Notes: generated from the sequence alone by a model not told the origin. A DNA stretch of 64,000 bases from Agromyces sp. Soil535 (GCF_001428255.1 NZ_LMRW01000003.1:137277-201276); one strand, 5' to 3'; counted from the first letter of the stretch, positions 15,996 to 24,873 are shown. Numbers and translations: made by a program.

Positions 15996-16870
15996 TCACG
16001 GCGTGCCGGCGACCGCCTCCACGACCGCACCCCACGCCGCCGGCGGCAGTTCGTGCCCACCGCCGGGGAGCGCCACGAGCCGCGCCCCCGGGATGTCGCG
16101 CGCCAGCGCTTCCCCGTTGCCGATCGGGAACACCGGGTCGGCCGTTCCGTGCACCACCGTCGTCGGCACCCGGATCTCCCCGAGCCGCTCGCGCCAGCGC
16201 GGGGCATCCTCGAAGACATCCGCCCCGCCGCCGTCGCGGTGCATGTCGGCGACCGGCGCACCGTGTCGGTCCAGATGACGCGGTCGTGCGCCTCGTCGAA
16301 CTCGTCGCCGGCGTAGTCGCGGTCGGTGTCCACGTGGTACTCGACCACGGCGTTCGGGTCGCTCCAGTCGGGCTCGGGCAGCGGGTTCGCCCACACCTCC
16401 TGCATCCGGGCGGTCGCACTGGGCAGGTCGGGATCGGCTTCGAACATCGTCGGACTGGTCGACACCAGGGTGAGCGCGCGAACCCGATCGGGGTGGTCGA
16501 GCGCGGCGAGCTGGGCGACCCATCCGCCCGCCGAGAAGCCGACCCAGTGCGCGTCGCTCGCGCCGGCCGCATCGAGCACCGCGAGCGCGTCCCCGACGGC
16601 GACCGGCAGCCCGTCGCGCCGTGTGCCGGGCGGCCCGAGCGTCGTCTCGCCCATGCCGCGCTGGTCGTAGCGCACCACGCACAGCCCGCGACCCGCGATC
16701 AGGTCGCAGAACTCCGGCCGCCACCAGTCCATCGAGGACTCGCCTCCGGCGACGAGCAGCACGACCGGATGCCGCACCGAACCGATCACCTCGGCCGCGA
16801 TCTCGGCACCGTCGGGACGCGCGACCCGCAGCGCTCGGCGCGAGGCATCCGTTCGCTTCATGGGCACCAT
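15996..16870 (-). pseudogene. Alpha/beta hydrolase with a frameshift
   Basis: A hydrolase (about 290 aa if repaired) with VVLLVAGGESSMDWW, YDQRGMGETT, the nucleophile motif GFSAGGWVAQ and, in another frame, VHGTADPVFP and the histidine segment GGGHELPP. The frame changes once, near 16250-16270 (after DRVIWTDTV), so the catalytic His is out of frame and the annotated-length product would be non-functional. The downstream frame ends with its own TGA at 15996, exactly where the truncated DHFR-like sequence begins. Either a genuine one-base indel or a sequencing error explains the break; the adjoining truncated gene favours real decay. Confidence 0.78.
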
Positions 16871-16914
16871 GTTGCTCGGTTCACGGATGTCCCGCCACGG
16901 TCGCTCTGCCGAAA

Positions 16915-17991
16915 CTAAGCTCGACCGACCGCGTCGAGCTCCACCCTCGCCTCCAGCCCGAGGTACTCCCCGTACCGTGCCGCGGCATCCCGTATGGCCT
17001 CGAGCTCGCGCGCGTGCAGCGCGCGATGCGGCCGCACCGAGAAGGTGACCGACTTCGCATTGACCGTGCGCCTCATCGCAGCGACGAGCTGAGCATCCAC
17101 GAGCGCCATGCCGATCGCAGACTCCCGCGCTCGCGGCACCATGCTTTCACCATCGATCACCCAGCGGGAGTCCTGGTACCCCCGGTACATCTCGTCGAGC
17201 ACCTGCAGCAGGTGGCCGGCGGGCGACGCGGATGCCGGGACGTCGCTGGGCGCGTGCCAGAACGTGCGTCCGTCGTGCTCGAACGATGCGAGCCGGTCGG
17301 CGGCACCGGCGATCCCGCGCCGTACGCCAGTCACGGTGAGGGTGGCCCAGTACGCGAGGTCGCGCTCGGTGGCGGGTCCGTGCGACGTGAAGTAGCGCCG
17401 GGCGAGCTCGGTGAGCGCGTCGTCACGGTCGAGACGCCTCGGCGCGGGCACGCGATCGGCGAAGAGTGCGTAGGTGTGCTCGCCGTCGCGCGGCACGCCG
17501 CTGCACACCAGGCCGTGGAGCTCGAGATGCGCGAGCAGCAGCATGAGCTGCTGGCCGGTGAGTTCGAAGCCGCGATCGGCCAGGGCGGTGGCGAGGTCGG
17601 CTCTGGTGCGATCGGATGCCTCGCCGAGGATCGTCTCGACGGCGTCGGTGAGCGCGGTCATGCGGTCGGCCAGCGGCCGGAGTTGCTGGTCGACGGTCGG
17701 CAGCACGCGCGGCGCGGTGAGCTCGAGCAGCCAGTGCGCATCGTCGGCGTGCACGTAGTGCCAGGTCGGACGCAGCACGTGGGTGCGCAGCACACGACCG
17801 CTCGCGATCGCGTCGGCCAGGTCGCCTTGGCGCGGCGACGTCGTGCGGGTCGCTACCGCCCAGGCCGACTGCGACGGGTTCTCGGCCTGCACGGCCGCCA
17901 AAGACTGCACCACCTGTTCGGCACCGTCGGCCGGTGCGGCGAGCAGCTGCGAGTGCAGCCTCCAACGGGCGATGTCGCGGTCGGTGGTCAC
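16915..17991 (-). CDS. Winged-helix protein of the AlkZ/YcaQ (HTH_42) family
   Basis: A 358-aa protein of the HTH_42 family, which includes the DNA glycosylases AlkZ and YcaQ and many relatives without proven activity. Visible marks are the N-terminal LHSQLLAAPA, the VQSLAAVQAENPSQSAW segment that corresponds to the catalytic Q-x-Q region of AlkZ (here V-Q-A-E, so the second Gln is replaced), the RPTWHYVHADDAHWLL segment and C-terminal RWVIDGESMVPR. The gene overlaps the upstream recombinase-like gene by four bases (ATGA), so the two are coupled. A DNA-repair or DNA-binding role is plausible; glycosylase activity is doubtful because of the changed motif. Confidence 0.82.
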   Translation of the reverse strand: MTTDRDIARWRLHSQLLAAPADGAEQVVQSLAAVQAENPSQSAWAVATRTTSPRQGDLADAIASGRVLRTHVLRPTWHYVHADDAHWLLELTAPRVLPTVDQQLRPLADRMTALTDAVETILGEASDRTRADLATALADRGFELTGQQLMLLLAHLELHGLVCSGVPRDGEHTYALFADRVPAPRRLDRDDALTELARRYFTSHGPATERDLAYWATLTVTGVRRGIAGAADRLASFEHDGRTFWHAPSDVPASASPAGHLLQVLDEMYRGYQDSRWVIDGESMVPRARESAIGMALVDAQLVAAMRRTVNAKSVTFSVRPHRALHARELEAIRDAAARYGEYLGLEARVELDAVGRA

Positions 17992-18482
17992 AGGCGATCT
18001 GCCGCGCGTGCATCCTCCAGGTGCGGTGCGCCGTGGCTCAGCACCTTGACCACGAGGTTGTGGCGCCGCAGCGCCCGGATGGTGCGCGCGACCTCGTCAG
18101 TCGTGGCGCCGAGGGCGCGCTCGTTCACGACGACGAGCACGTCGCCCGCCTGCAACGTCTCGAACAACCGGCCGAACCGCTGCTCCCACGTCAGCGAGCC
18201 CTCCGGCGCGGGGTGCCTGAAGTCGAGGATCGCGACGCCGAAGCGAGCCAGGTCGTTCCGCTGCTCGACGACCGGCGGCATGTCGTCGCGGGCGACGACG
18301 AGCCCGACCAGTCGCGAACCCTCGGGTCGCGCCTTCCACCAGTCCCTATTGCGCTGCAGCTCCTCGAAGCACTCGGGGCATCCGATCGCGTGGTGGCGGG
18401 GGTCATGCCCCACGGTCGCGGCCGTCGGGGCGGCCGCGGGTGTCGACCTGCCCGCCGTCGAATCAGTCGTCAGCTCACCCAT
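17988..18482 (-). CDS. Resolvase-fold protein with an N-terminal Cys/His motif
   Basis: A 164-aa protein. The N-terminal part carries HHAIGCPECFEEL, an H-x3-C-x2-C arrangement that could bind zinc. The C-terminal part resembles a serine-recombinase N-terminal domain: GLVVARDDMPPVVEQRNDL, then LQAGDVLVVVNERALGATTDE and ALRRHNLVVKVLSHG. The position that holds the catalytic serine in active recombinases (YARVS) reads VVARD, and no DNA-binding C-terminal domain follows, so strand cleavage is unlikely. ATG 18482 is preceded by GGAGG at the ideal distance. It is translated together with the HTH_42 gene downstream. Role unknown; a DNA-associated accessory function is inference. Confidence 0.72.
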   Translation of the reverse strand: MGELTTDSTAGRSTPAAAPTAATVGHDPRHHAIGCPECFEELQRNRDWWKARPEGSRLVGLVVARDDMPPVVEQRNDLARFGVAILDFRHPAPEGSLTWEQRFGRLFETLQAGDVLVVVNERALGATTDEVARTIRALRRHNLVVKVLSHGAPHLEDARAADRL

Positions 18483-18581
18483 GTCGCTCCTCCAGATCAC
18501 CTCCCATTCTCTCGCGGCGAACGGCGTCGCGCGCGAGGCATCCGGCAGAAGACACTCGGCCGCGCGTCGCCGCCGTCTTGC

Positions 18582-19664
18582 TCAGCCGAACGTGAAGCAG
18601 TACGCCTCCACGCCGGCCTCGAGGAACTCGATCTCGAAGACGCGTTCGGTGATCCGCTCCGACTGGCGGATCAGTTGGTGCGTGTTCTGGTCGTTCACCA
18701 CCCCGCTACCGTCGGCGTCCACGTCGCTCCCGTGGGCGCCGTGAACGGCATGGCCGTCGAGCGACACCCGGAACGGGATGGCGGCGCCGGCGGTGGCGGG
18801 CCCCATGACGAGGTTGACGTCGCGCGCGTGGAAGCTGAACCAGATCCGTCCGCCGGGAGCGTTCAGCACGGCGGCGTGCCGCCCCTGCGTCCAGTCGCCT
18901 GAAAGATCCCAGGTGTTGGGCAGCAGCCTGGTGGCTGCGTCGTAGACGTGAGGGCGGTCGTAGTACGCGGCATCCTCAGAGACGAATCCGCTGCTCTGGT
19001 CGTACCCGAGGTACGTCTCAGGGGAGCGCAGCGAATGCCAGTCGGCGGCGACCTCCAAACCCCGGGGATCGACCATCACCAGACCTTGGTCGATGTCCCG
19101 CGCCCCTGCATCGACGAGGAGCTGCTGGATCACCATCTCGGTTCGGGCGTACTCGCCCTCGCCGTATTGGTGGTAGCGAATCCGTCCTTCAGCGTCGGCG
19201 ATGTACACCGCCGGCCAGTAGTGGTTCGCGAACTCGTCCCACACCCCGTAGTCGCTGTCGACGGCGATCGGGTAGTCGACGCCGAGGTTCCTCGAATGCG
19301 CCACCACGTTGCGCAGCTCCCGCTCGAAGCCGAACTCCGGGGTGTGCACGCCGACGACCGTCAATCCGGCATCCCCGTACTTCGCGGCCCACGCCTTCAG
19401 GTACGGGAGCGTGCGCAGCCAGTTGATGCAGGTGTAGGTCCAGAAGTCGACGAGGACGACACGGCCCCGCAGCCCCGCAGGCGTCAGGGGTTCGGAGTTG
19501 AGCCAGCTCGTCGCACGATCGAACGACGGGAGGCGCCCCTCGTCGGGAAGGACTTCGCGATCGCCGGCCAGCCTGTGGGCGATGGATCGGAACAGGCCGC
19601 TGCGGGCTTCCCGCGGCGTCGCCGCAGCGCCCGCGGCCTCGTCGGCGAGGTGATCATCGGACAT
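18582..19664 (-). CDS. DipZ-like thioredoxin-fold protein with CINW site
   Basis: A 360-aa soluble protein. The first half is a TlpA/DipZ thioredoxin domain (VVLVDFWTYTCINWLRTLPY, YGDAGLTVVGVHTPEFGFE). The second half is the beta-sandwich that follows thioredoxin in DipZ (TWDLSGDWTQGRHAAVLNAPG through FEIEFLEAGVEAYCFTFG). The redox site, normally C-I-N-C in DipZ, is C-I-N-W here, so only one active-site Cys remains and disulfide oxidoreduction by the usual two-Cys route is not possible. No transmembrane CcdA part is fused, and no signal peptide is evident. A one-Cys peroxidase- or glutaredoxin-like chemistry, or a non-redox role, would fit. Confidence 0.82.
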   Translation of the reverse strand: MSDDHLADEAAGAAATPREARSGLFRSIAHRLAGDREVLPDEGRLPSFDRATSWLNSEPLTPAGLRGRVVLVDFWTYTCINWLRTLPYLKAWAAKYGDAGLTVVGVHTPEFGFERELRNVVAHSRNLGVDYPIAVDSDYGVWDEFANHYWPAVYIADAEGRIRYHQYGEGEYARTEMVIQQLLVDAGARDIDQGLVMVDPRGLEVAADWHSLRSPETYLGYDQSSGFVSEDAAYYDRPHVYDAATRLLPNTWDLSGDWTQGRHAAVLNAPGGRIWFSFHARDVNLVMGPATAGAAIPFRVSLDGHAVHGAHGSDVDADGSGVVNDQNTHQLIRQSERITERVFEIEFLEAGVEAYCFTFG

Positions 19665-19791
19665 GAGGGGCCTCCAACATGAAATCGGTTGACGCTCGGC
19701 CGGCCTTCACTCCAGATCGTCGTACTCGGACGCTCCATCGGCAAGGCCGAGTCGCCACCGGGAGTCGCGTCGTCGAAACCCGAACCTCGAC

Positions 19792-20863
19792 CTAGCCGAC
19801 TTCGCGCATGAACGCGTTGAGCTCGTCGGCCACGAGCCGGGGCTCCTCGAACGCCATGAAGTGCCCGCCGCGGTCGGGCGCCGAATACCGGCGGATGTCG
19901 CTCGCTGCCCGCTCGGCGATCGAGCGCGGGAACAGCGGCATGTTCCACTCGTGGCTCTGCGTCACCGCGACCGGGACCGGGATGGTCGGCCGCTTCCGGG
20001 TGGGCGGCCAGTCGAGATCCTGCCTGAACGACGTGCCGATCGAATCGGTGACCCAGTAGAGCGTCACCATGGTGCAGAGCGTGTCGCGATCGAAGCGCGA
20101 TTCGAGGTCGCCGCCGCAGTCGCTCCAGTCCCGGAGCTTGTCGATGATGAAGGCGGCCAAGCCGGCGGGTGAGTCCATGAGCGCCGCCGCGATGGTGTCG
20201 GGTCGCGTTCCGATGATCGCGCCGTACCCGCCGTCCTCCTCGTTGCGCTCGTCTTCGGAATCGAGCCACGCCTGCTCGGCCGGCGTGATCGGCTCGTCGT
20301 ACTCGGCGGGGAACGGGCCGTGGATGACGTGCAGTCCGGCGACCTCATCCGGGTACATGGTCGCGAGCCATCCGCATGCCGAGCCGCCGATGTCACCGCC
20401 GAAGGCGAAGTACCGCTCGTAGCCGAGGGTCTCCGTCATGAGGACGTGGAAGGCTTCGGCGACGGCCGCGCGGGTGGCCGGGCCGTCGGTGAGCTCGGAC
20501 CACAGGTATCCCGGCAGCGACGGTATGACGACGTCGACGTCGAGCAGGTCGGCCAGCGGCAGCAGCTCGATGAAGGTGCTCGGCCAGCCGTGCGTCAGCA
20601 GGACGGGCGGCCGGGTCGCGTCACGACGGATGTGCATGAAGTGCACGCCGCGCTCGAGGAACTGGGGGTACGTGTTGAGCCTCGCCTCGGCAGCCCGCCA
20701 GTCGAACTCGTCGGCCCAGTACGCGACCAGCGAGCGCAGGTACGCCGGATCGACGCCGGCCCTCCACGCCTCCGCGCTCGGTTGCGTGTACCTGGTGCGT
20801 GCGAGACGCCGACCGCAGGTCGTCGAGCACTTCGTCGGGAACGGCGATCGTGAAGGCAGGCAT
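19792..20863 (-). pseudogene. Epoxide hydrolase, frameshifted near the N-terminus
   Basis: Alpha/beta-hydrolase-fold epoxide hydrolase of the microsomal type. The catalytic part is intact: oxyanion motif THGWPST, nucleophile Asp in FGGDIGGSACG, and His in DRGGHFMAFEEP. The N-terminal lid domain is also encoded, but in two frames: MPAFTIAVPDEVLDDLRS from ATG 20863, then RTRYTQPSAEAWRAG in a different frame after a one-base slip near 20800-20820. A shorter frame from ATG 20646 covers the catalytic domain only and lacks the lid. It lies 19 bases downstream of the GntR gene and probably was its operon partner. Could be a sequencing indel. Confidence 0.8.
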
Positions 20864-20882
20864 GACGAGATCCCCTATCCGG

Positions 20883-21686
20883 TCAGGCGTCGTGCCCTCG
20901 TGCACCTGAGGGCGGAGTGCCGCCCTCGAGTCGGCCGACGAACATCGTCGAGTGCAGGTGCTGCACGTGCTCCCGCGCCATGTCGACCGCGGCCACCGGG
21001 TCGCGCGCCTCGAGCGCGGCCACGATTCGGGCGTGGTCCTCGTTGGCGGCGTGCAGCACGTCGATCGGGTACGGAATGAAGTACCTGTAGAGCTGGGAGA
21101 GCACCTCGCGGTACTGCTCCAGCGCCCACGTGAGACCGCTGGCTTCGGCGACGCCGACGTGGAAGCGCTCGTCGGCCCAGTGGTACTCGGTCCAGTTCTC
21201 TGCAGCCCCTGCGTCCGCCACGTGCTGCGCCAGCTGCGCGAGCTCGCCAGTCGAGGCGTGCACCGCGGCGTGATGCGTGAGCGCGCACTCGAGCAGGGTT
21301 CGCAGGTCGATGAGACGGTGCACCAGCGCGGCATCCGCTCGGTACGCCTCGACGGCCCCGTCGGGAACCGACGGTCGCACGCCCGTGACGAAGGTGCCGC
21401 CGCTGCGGCCACGGCGCCGCTCGACGGTGCCGTCCTCGGCCATGGTCTCGAGTGCACGCCGAACCGTGATCTCGCTCACGTCGAGGGCGGCGGCGATCTG
21501 TGCGTCGGGCGGCAGCTTCTCGCCGGCGGCCATCAGGTCGAGGTCGATGGCGAGTGAGATGCGCGCGCGCACGGTGTCGACCGCCGACATCCTCGTGATG
21601 CCGTTGAGCTCGGGCTCGGTCAGCGCGGCAGCGGCGGCCTCGGGGGCCGGCGTATCCGGCGAAGCGGTCGGTCGCGACGTTCTCAC
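20883..21686 (-). CDS. GntR-family (FadR/FCD) transcriptional regulator
   Basis: A 267-aa regulator with an N-terminal winged helix (VRARISLAIDLDLMAAGEKLPPDAQIAAALDVSEITVRRALETM) and a C-terminal all-helical FCD ligand domain whose metal/ligand histidines appear in DERFHVGVAE and HARIVAALEARD. The GTG start at 21686 has a poor ribosome site; ATG 21590, just before the winged helix, is an alternative. It is divergent from the nitrilase-permease-nitrilase operon with only 85 bases between, so that operon is the likely target. The effector is probably an amide, amino acid or organic acid. Confidence 0.9.
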   Translation of the reverse strand: MRTSRPTASPDTPAPEAAAAALTEPELNGITRMSAVDTVRARISLAIDLDLMAAGEKLPPDAQIAAALDVSEITVRRALETMAEDGTVERRRGRSGGTFVTGVRPSVPDGAVEAYRADAALVHRLIDLRTLLECALTHHAAVHASTGELAQLAQHVADAGAAENWTEYHWADERFHVGVAEASGLTWALEQYREVLSQLYRYFIPYPIDVLHAANEDHARIVAALEARDPVAAVDMAREHVQHLHSTMFVGRLEGGTPPSGARGHDA

Positions 21687-21719
21687 GATGATTACCCTAC
21701 GCTGAGTCTTGCCTTATTC

Positions 21720-21732
21720 GATCATTATGATC
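21720..21732. promoter_or_regulatory. Palindrome between GntR gene and nitrilase operon
   Basis: GATCATTATGATC is a 13-base palindrome around a central T in the 85-base divergent region. It is the obvious candidate operator for the GntR regulator, able to act on both promoters. Confidence 0.5.
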
Positions 21733-21771
21733 TATTTTGGTCAGACCCCCATTCACACTGGAAGGTCGCTC

Positions 21772-22662
21772 GTGACTCGTATGCTTCGCATCGCCGCCCA
21801 GCAGGCGGCTCCGCTCCCGATCGGCGGCGAGTTCTCGCGCTTCGGCGACGAGGTCCGTGCGCTGGCGAGCCACGCCGACCTGATCGTCTATCCCGAACTG
21901 CACCTCTTCGGCTCCGAGACGTGGCCCGACGCCGAGCGGAACGCGCGGCTGCAGGCATCCGCCGTTCCGATCGACGGCAACCTCACGGACACCCTGGGCG
22001 ACATCGCCCGGCAGGCGGGCGTCTGGCTCATCCCCGGCAGCATCTGCGAACGCGGCGAGCACGGCGAACTCTTCAACACCGCCGTGGTGTTCTCGCCGAC
22101 CGGCGAACTCGTGGCCCGCTACCGCAAGGTCTTCCCGTGGCGGCCGTTCGAGCCGTACGATCCCGGCGACCGGTTCGTCACCTTCGACATCGACGGCGTC
22201 GGACGCATCGGGCTCTCCATCTGCTACGACGCCTGGTTCCCCGAGGTCACGCGTCACCTGTCCTGGATGGGCGCCGAAGTCGTCGTCAACATCGTGAAGA
22301 CCACCACGCCCGACCGCGCGCAGGAGGTCGTGCTGGCGCGCGCGAACTCGATCGCGAATCAGACCTTCACGGTGAGCGTCAACTGCGCCGGCCCGATCGG
22401 TCGTGGCCTCAGCCTCGTCGTCGACCCTGAGGGCAACGTGCTCGACGCGGCAGACGACGCCGAACCGGTGATCCTCCTCGACACGCTCGACCTCGAGCGC
22501 GTCGAGTACGTGCACCGGCACGGCACCGCCGGCAGCAACCGGATGTGGTCGCAGTTCCTGCCCACCGACACACCGCTCGAACTCCCCCTCTACGCCGGCC
22601 GCATCGACCCCGAGCGCTGGCAGCCTCACCCGACCCCCACCACCGCCAACCTGCTCGGCTAG
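21772..22662 (+). CDS. Carbon-nitrogen hydrolase (nitrilase superfamily), first copy
   Basis: A 296-aa amidase/nitrilase-superfamily enzyme that hydrolyses C-N bonds. The catalytic triad is visible: Glu42 in VYPELHLFG, Lys119 in RYRKVFPW and Cys151 in LSICYDAWFPE. The GTG at 21772 follows GGAAGG at five bases; ATG 21781 is in frame nearby. It starts an operon with an amino-acid/polyamine permease (7 bases later) and a second nitrilase. The best functional guess is an amidase acting on a molecule the permease imports, such as an amide, carbamoyl amine or nitrile derivative. Confidence 0.9.
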   Translation: MTRMLRIAAQQAAPLPIGGEFSRFGDEVRALASHADLIVYPELHLFGSETWPDAERNARLQASAVPIDGNLTDTLGDIARQAGVWLIPGSICERGEHGELFNTAVVFSPTGELVARYRKVFPWRPFEPYDPGDRFVTFDIDGVGRIGLSICYDAWFPEVTRHLSWMGAEVVVNIVKTTTPDRAQEVVLARANSIANQTFTVSVNCAGPIGRGLSLVVDPEGNVLDAADDAEPVILLDTLDLERVEYVHRHGTAGSNRMWSQFLPTDTPLELPLYAGRIDPERWQPHPTPTTANLLG

Positions 22663-22669
22663 GAGACCC

Positions 22670-24052
22670 ATGTCCACCCCCACCCCCACCCTCACGCGCA
22701 CATTGCGACTGCCGTCGCTCGTGCTCTTCGGCCTCGCCTACATGACGCCGCTCATCGTGCTCGGGATCTTCGGCGTCGTCGCCGAGGTGACCGGCGGCGC
22801 GAGCGCATCGGCATACGTGGTGGCGCTGATCGCCATGCTCTTCACCGCGTCCAGCTACGGTCGCATGGCGGCTGCATACCCCGTCGCCGGTTCTGCGTAC
22901 ACGTACGTGCGCCGAACCATCGACTCCCGTATCGGATTCCTGGTCGGCTGGGTGGTGCTGCTCGACTACCTCTTCCTGCCGATGGTGATCTGGCTCATCG
23001 GCGCCGCGTACCTCGAAGCCCAGTTCCCCGGCGTGCCGGGCTGGATCTGGATCGTGGGATTCGTCATCGTCACGAGCCTGCTCAACATCCTGGGAATCAA
23101 GGTCGCCGACCGCGCGAACTACATCATGATGGCGTTCCAGGTGCTCGTGATCGGTGTCTTCGTCGCCCTCTCGGTCGGCTCGGTGATCGCCAACGACGGC
23201 ATCGCCGGACTGGTCAGCGCGGCGCCGTTCGCCAACCCGACGTCGACATTCGGCACGATCACCGCCGGCGCTGCGATCGCCGCCTACTCGTTCCTCGGCT
23301 TCGACGCGGTCACCACGTTCACCGAGGAGACGATCGAGCCGAAGAAGACGGTGCCGCGCGCGATCATGCTCATCGCGCTCATCGGCGGTGTCATCTTCAT
23401 CCTCGTCTCGTACGTGACGCAGCTCGTGCACCCCGGTGGTGAGTTCGCGGATGCCTCATCGGCTGCGTTCGACATCGCACTGACGATCGGCGGCAACGTC
23501 TTCGGAGCCGTCTTCATCGCAGGCCTCGTGATCGCGCAGTTCGCCTCCGGACTGGCCGCACAGGCATCCGCCGCGCGCCTGCTCTATGCGATGGGTCGCG
23601 ACGGCGCACTGCCGCGCCGGGTATTCGGCTACATCAGTGCGCGCTTCCACTCGCCCGTGGTCAACATCGTGCTGATCGGCGTGGTCGGGCTCGTCGCGCT
23701 GTTCCTCGATGTGGCGACCTCTACGTCGTTCATCAACTTCGGCGCGTTCACGGCATTCACCATGGTGAACCTCTCGGTGATCGTGTACTTCTTCAAGCGC
23801 CGGCGAGAGGGCACGCACCTCAACGTCGCGCTCTACGTGGTGCTGCCCGTCATCGGCGCGATCGTGACCGCGTACCTCCTCACCCAGCTGGACGTCAATG
23901 CGATCGTGCTCGGCGTGAGCTGGCTCGTGCTCGGCATCATCGTGCTCGCGCTCGTCACGAAGGGCTTCCGCCGGCTGCCGCCCGAATTGACGATGGAGGA
24001 GGCCGATTCGACCGACCCGACGCAGCAACCCGCGCCCACCCCCGCCCGCTGA
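22670..24052 (+). CDS. APC-family amino acid/polyamine permease
   Basis: A 460-aa integral membrane transporter with about 12 hydrophobic helices. The first helix has the family's unwound glycine segment (LVLFGLAYMTPLIVLGIFG), and GFDAVTTFTEETIEPKKTVPRAI is the conserved region found in APC amino acid and putrescine importers. ATG 22670 sits directly after AGGAGA. It is flanked by two nitrilase genes, which suggests that it imports their substrate or exports their product. The long hydrophilic Pro/Thr-rich C-terminus is unremarkable. Confidence 0.92.
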   Translation: MSTPTPTLTRTLRLPSLVLFGLAYMTPLIVLGIFGVVAEVTGGASASAYVVALIAMLFTASSYGRMAAAYPVAGSAYTYVRRTIDSRIGFLVGWVVLLDYLFLPMVIWLIGAAYLEAQFPGVPGWIWIVGFVIVTSLLNILGIKVADRANYIMMAFQVLVIGVFVALSVGSVIANDGIAGLVSAAPFANPTSTFGTITAGAAIAAYSFLGFDAVTTFTEETIEPKKTVPRAIMLIALIGGVIFILVSYVTQLVHPGGEFADASSAAFDIALTIGGNVFGAVFIAGLVIAQFASGLAAQASAARLLYAMGRDGALPRRVFGYISARFHSPVVNIVLIGVVGLVALFLDVATSTSFINFGAFTAFTMVNLSVIVYFFKRRREGTHLNVALYVVLPVIGAIVTAYLLTQLDVNAIVLGVSWLVLGIIVLALVTKGFRRLPPELTMEEADSTDPTQQPAPTPAR

Positions 24053-24069
24053 GCGGCAGAATCGGCCCC

Positions 24070-24873
24070 GTGCAACTCAGCCTGGCCCAGATCGACTCGG
24101 ACGCCGATGTGGCGCGCAACGTGCGCCGCATCGGCGTCGCGGTCGAACAGGCCGCGGCAGCCGGTTCGACGCTCGTCATCTTCCCCGAGTACGCCATGTA
24201 CGAGAAGCGGGCCGTCGACGCGACCTTCGCCGAGATCGCCGAACCGATCGATGGTGCGTTCGGACGGGAGGTGTCGACGCTGGCCCGAAGCCACGGTATC
24301 TCGATCGTCGCGGGGATGGTCGAGGCCAACCCCGCCGACCCGCGTCCGTTCAACACGCTCGTCGCGTTCGGGCCCGACGGCGGGCTCCTCGGTCGCTACC
24401 GCAAGATCCACCTCTACGACTCGGCCGGGTTCCACGAGTCCGCCTGGATCTCCCCTTCCGAGCGGTCGGGTGCCACGGTGCTCGAGGTCGACGGTATGCA
24501 TCTCGGGTTGATGACCTGCAGCGACGTGCGACATCCCGAACTCGGCACGGCGCTCGCGAGAGCCGGCGCCGAACTTGTCGCGCTCTGCTCCTCGTGGGTT
24601 CCGGGCGACCAGAAGGTCGACCAGTGGCGAGTACTCGCTCGCGCCCGCGCGATCGAGAACCTCTACTTCGTTGCCGCCGTCTCCCAGTGCCCCCCGATCT
24701 CGATCGGCACGAGCCTGCTCGTCGACCCGATGGGCCGGATCGTCGCGGAGCTGAGCGACGATCCGGGGCTGCTGACGTTTGCCCTCGATCTCGACGAGGT
24801 GGCCCGCACGCGGGCCGCGGCGGCGGCGCCGCAGACGCGTTCGCCCCGCACATCCATATCGCCGCGCAGATGA
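24070..24873 (+). CDS. Carbon-nitrogen hydrolase, second copy
   Basis: A 267-aa nitrilase-superfamily hydrolase only distantly similar to the first. The triad is Glu40 (VIFPEYAMY), Lys112 (RYRKIHLYD) and Cys150 (LMTCSDVRHPE). The IHLYDSAGF-type segment after Lys recalls the Nit/omega-amidase and carbamoylase groups. The GTG start at 24070 is 18 bases after the permease stop. Two different C-N hydrolases on either side of one permease imply two successive hydrolytic steps, for example amide release followed by carbamoyl or omega-amide removal. The last ~15 residues (Arg/Ser-rich) are low complexity. Confidence 0.9.
   Translation: MQLSLAQIDSDADVARNVRRIGVAVEQAAAAGSTLVIFPEYAMYEKRAVDATFAEIAEPIDGAFGREVSTLARSHGISIVAGMVEANPADPRPFNTLVAFGPDGGLLGRYRKIHLYDSAGFHESAWISPSERSGATVLEVDGMHLGLMTCSDVRHPELGTALARAGAELVALCSSWVPGDQKVDQWRVLARARAIENLYFVAAVSQCPPISIGTSLLVDPMGRIVAELSDDPGLLTFALDLDEVARTRAAAAAPQTRSPRTSISPRR

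Noticed and set aside
15557..16870. A true bifunctional hydrolase-reductase fusion
   Set aside because: The middle ~70 residues are Arg/Ser-rich out-of-frame sequence and the missing hydrolase end is present in another frame with its own stop.
17988..18482. Active serine recombinase or resolvase of a mobile element
   Set aside because: No catalytic Ser in the expected motif, no DNA-binding tail, no inverted repeats or transposase nearby.
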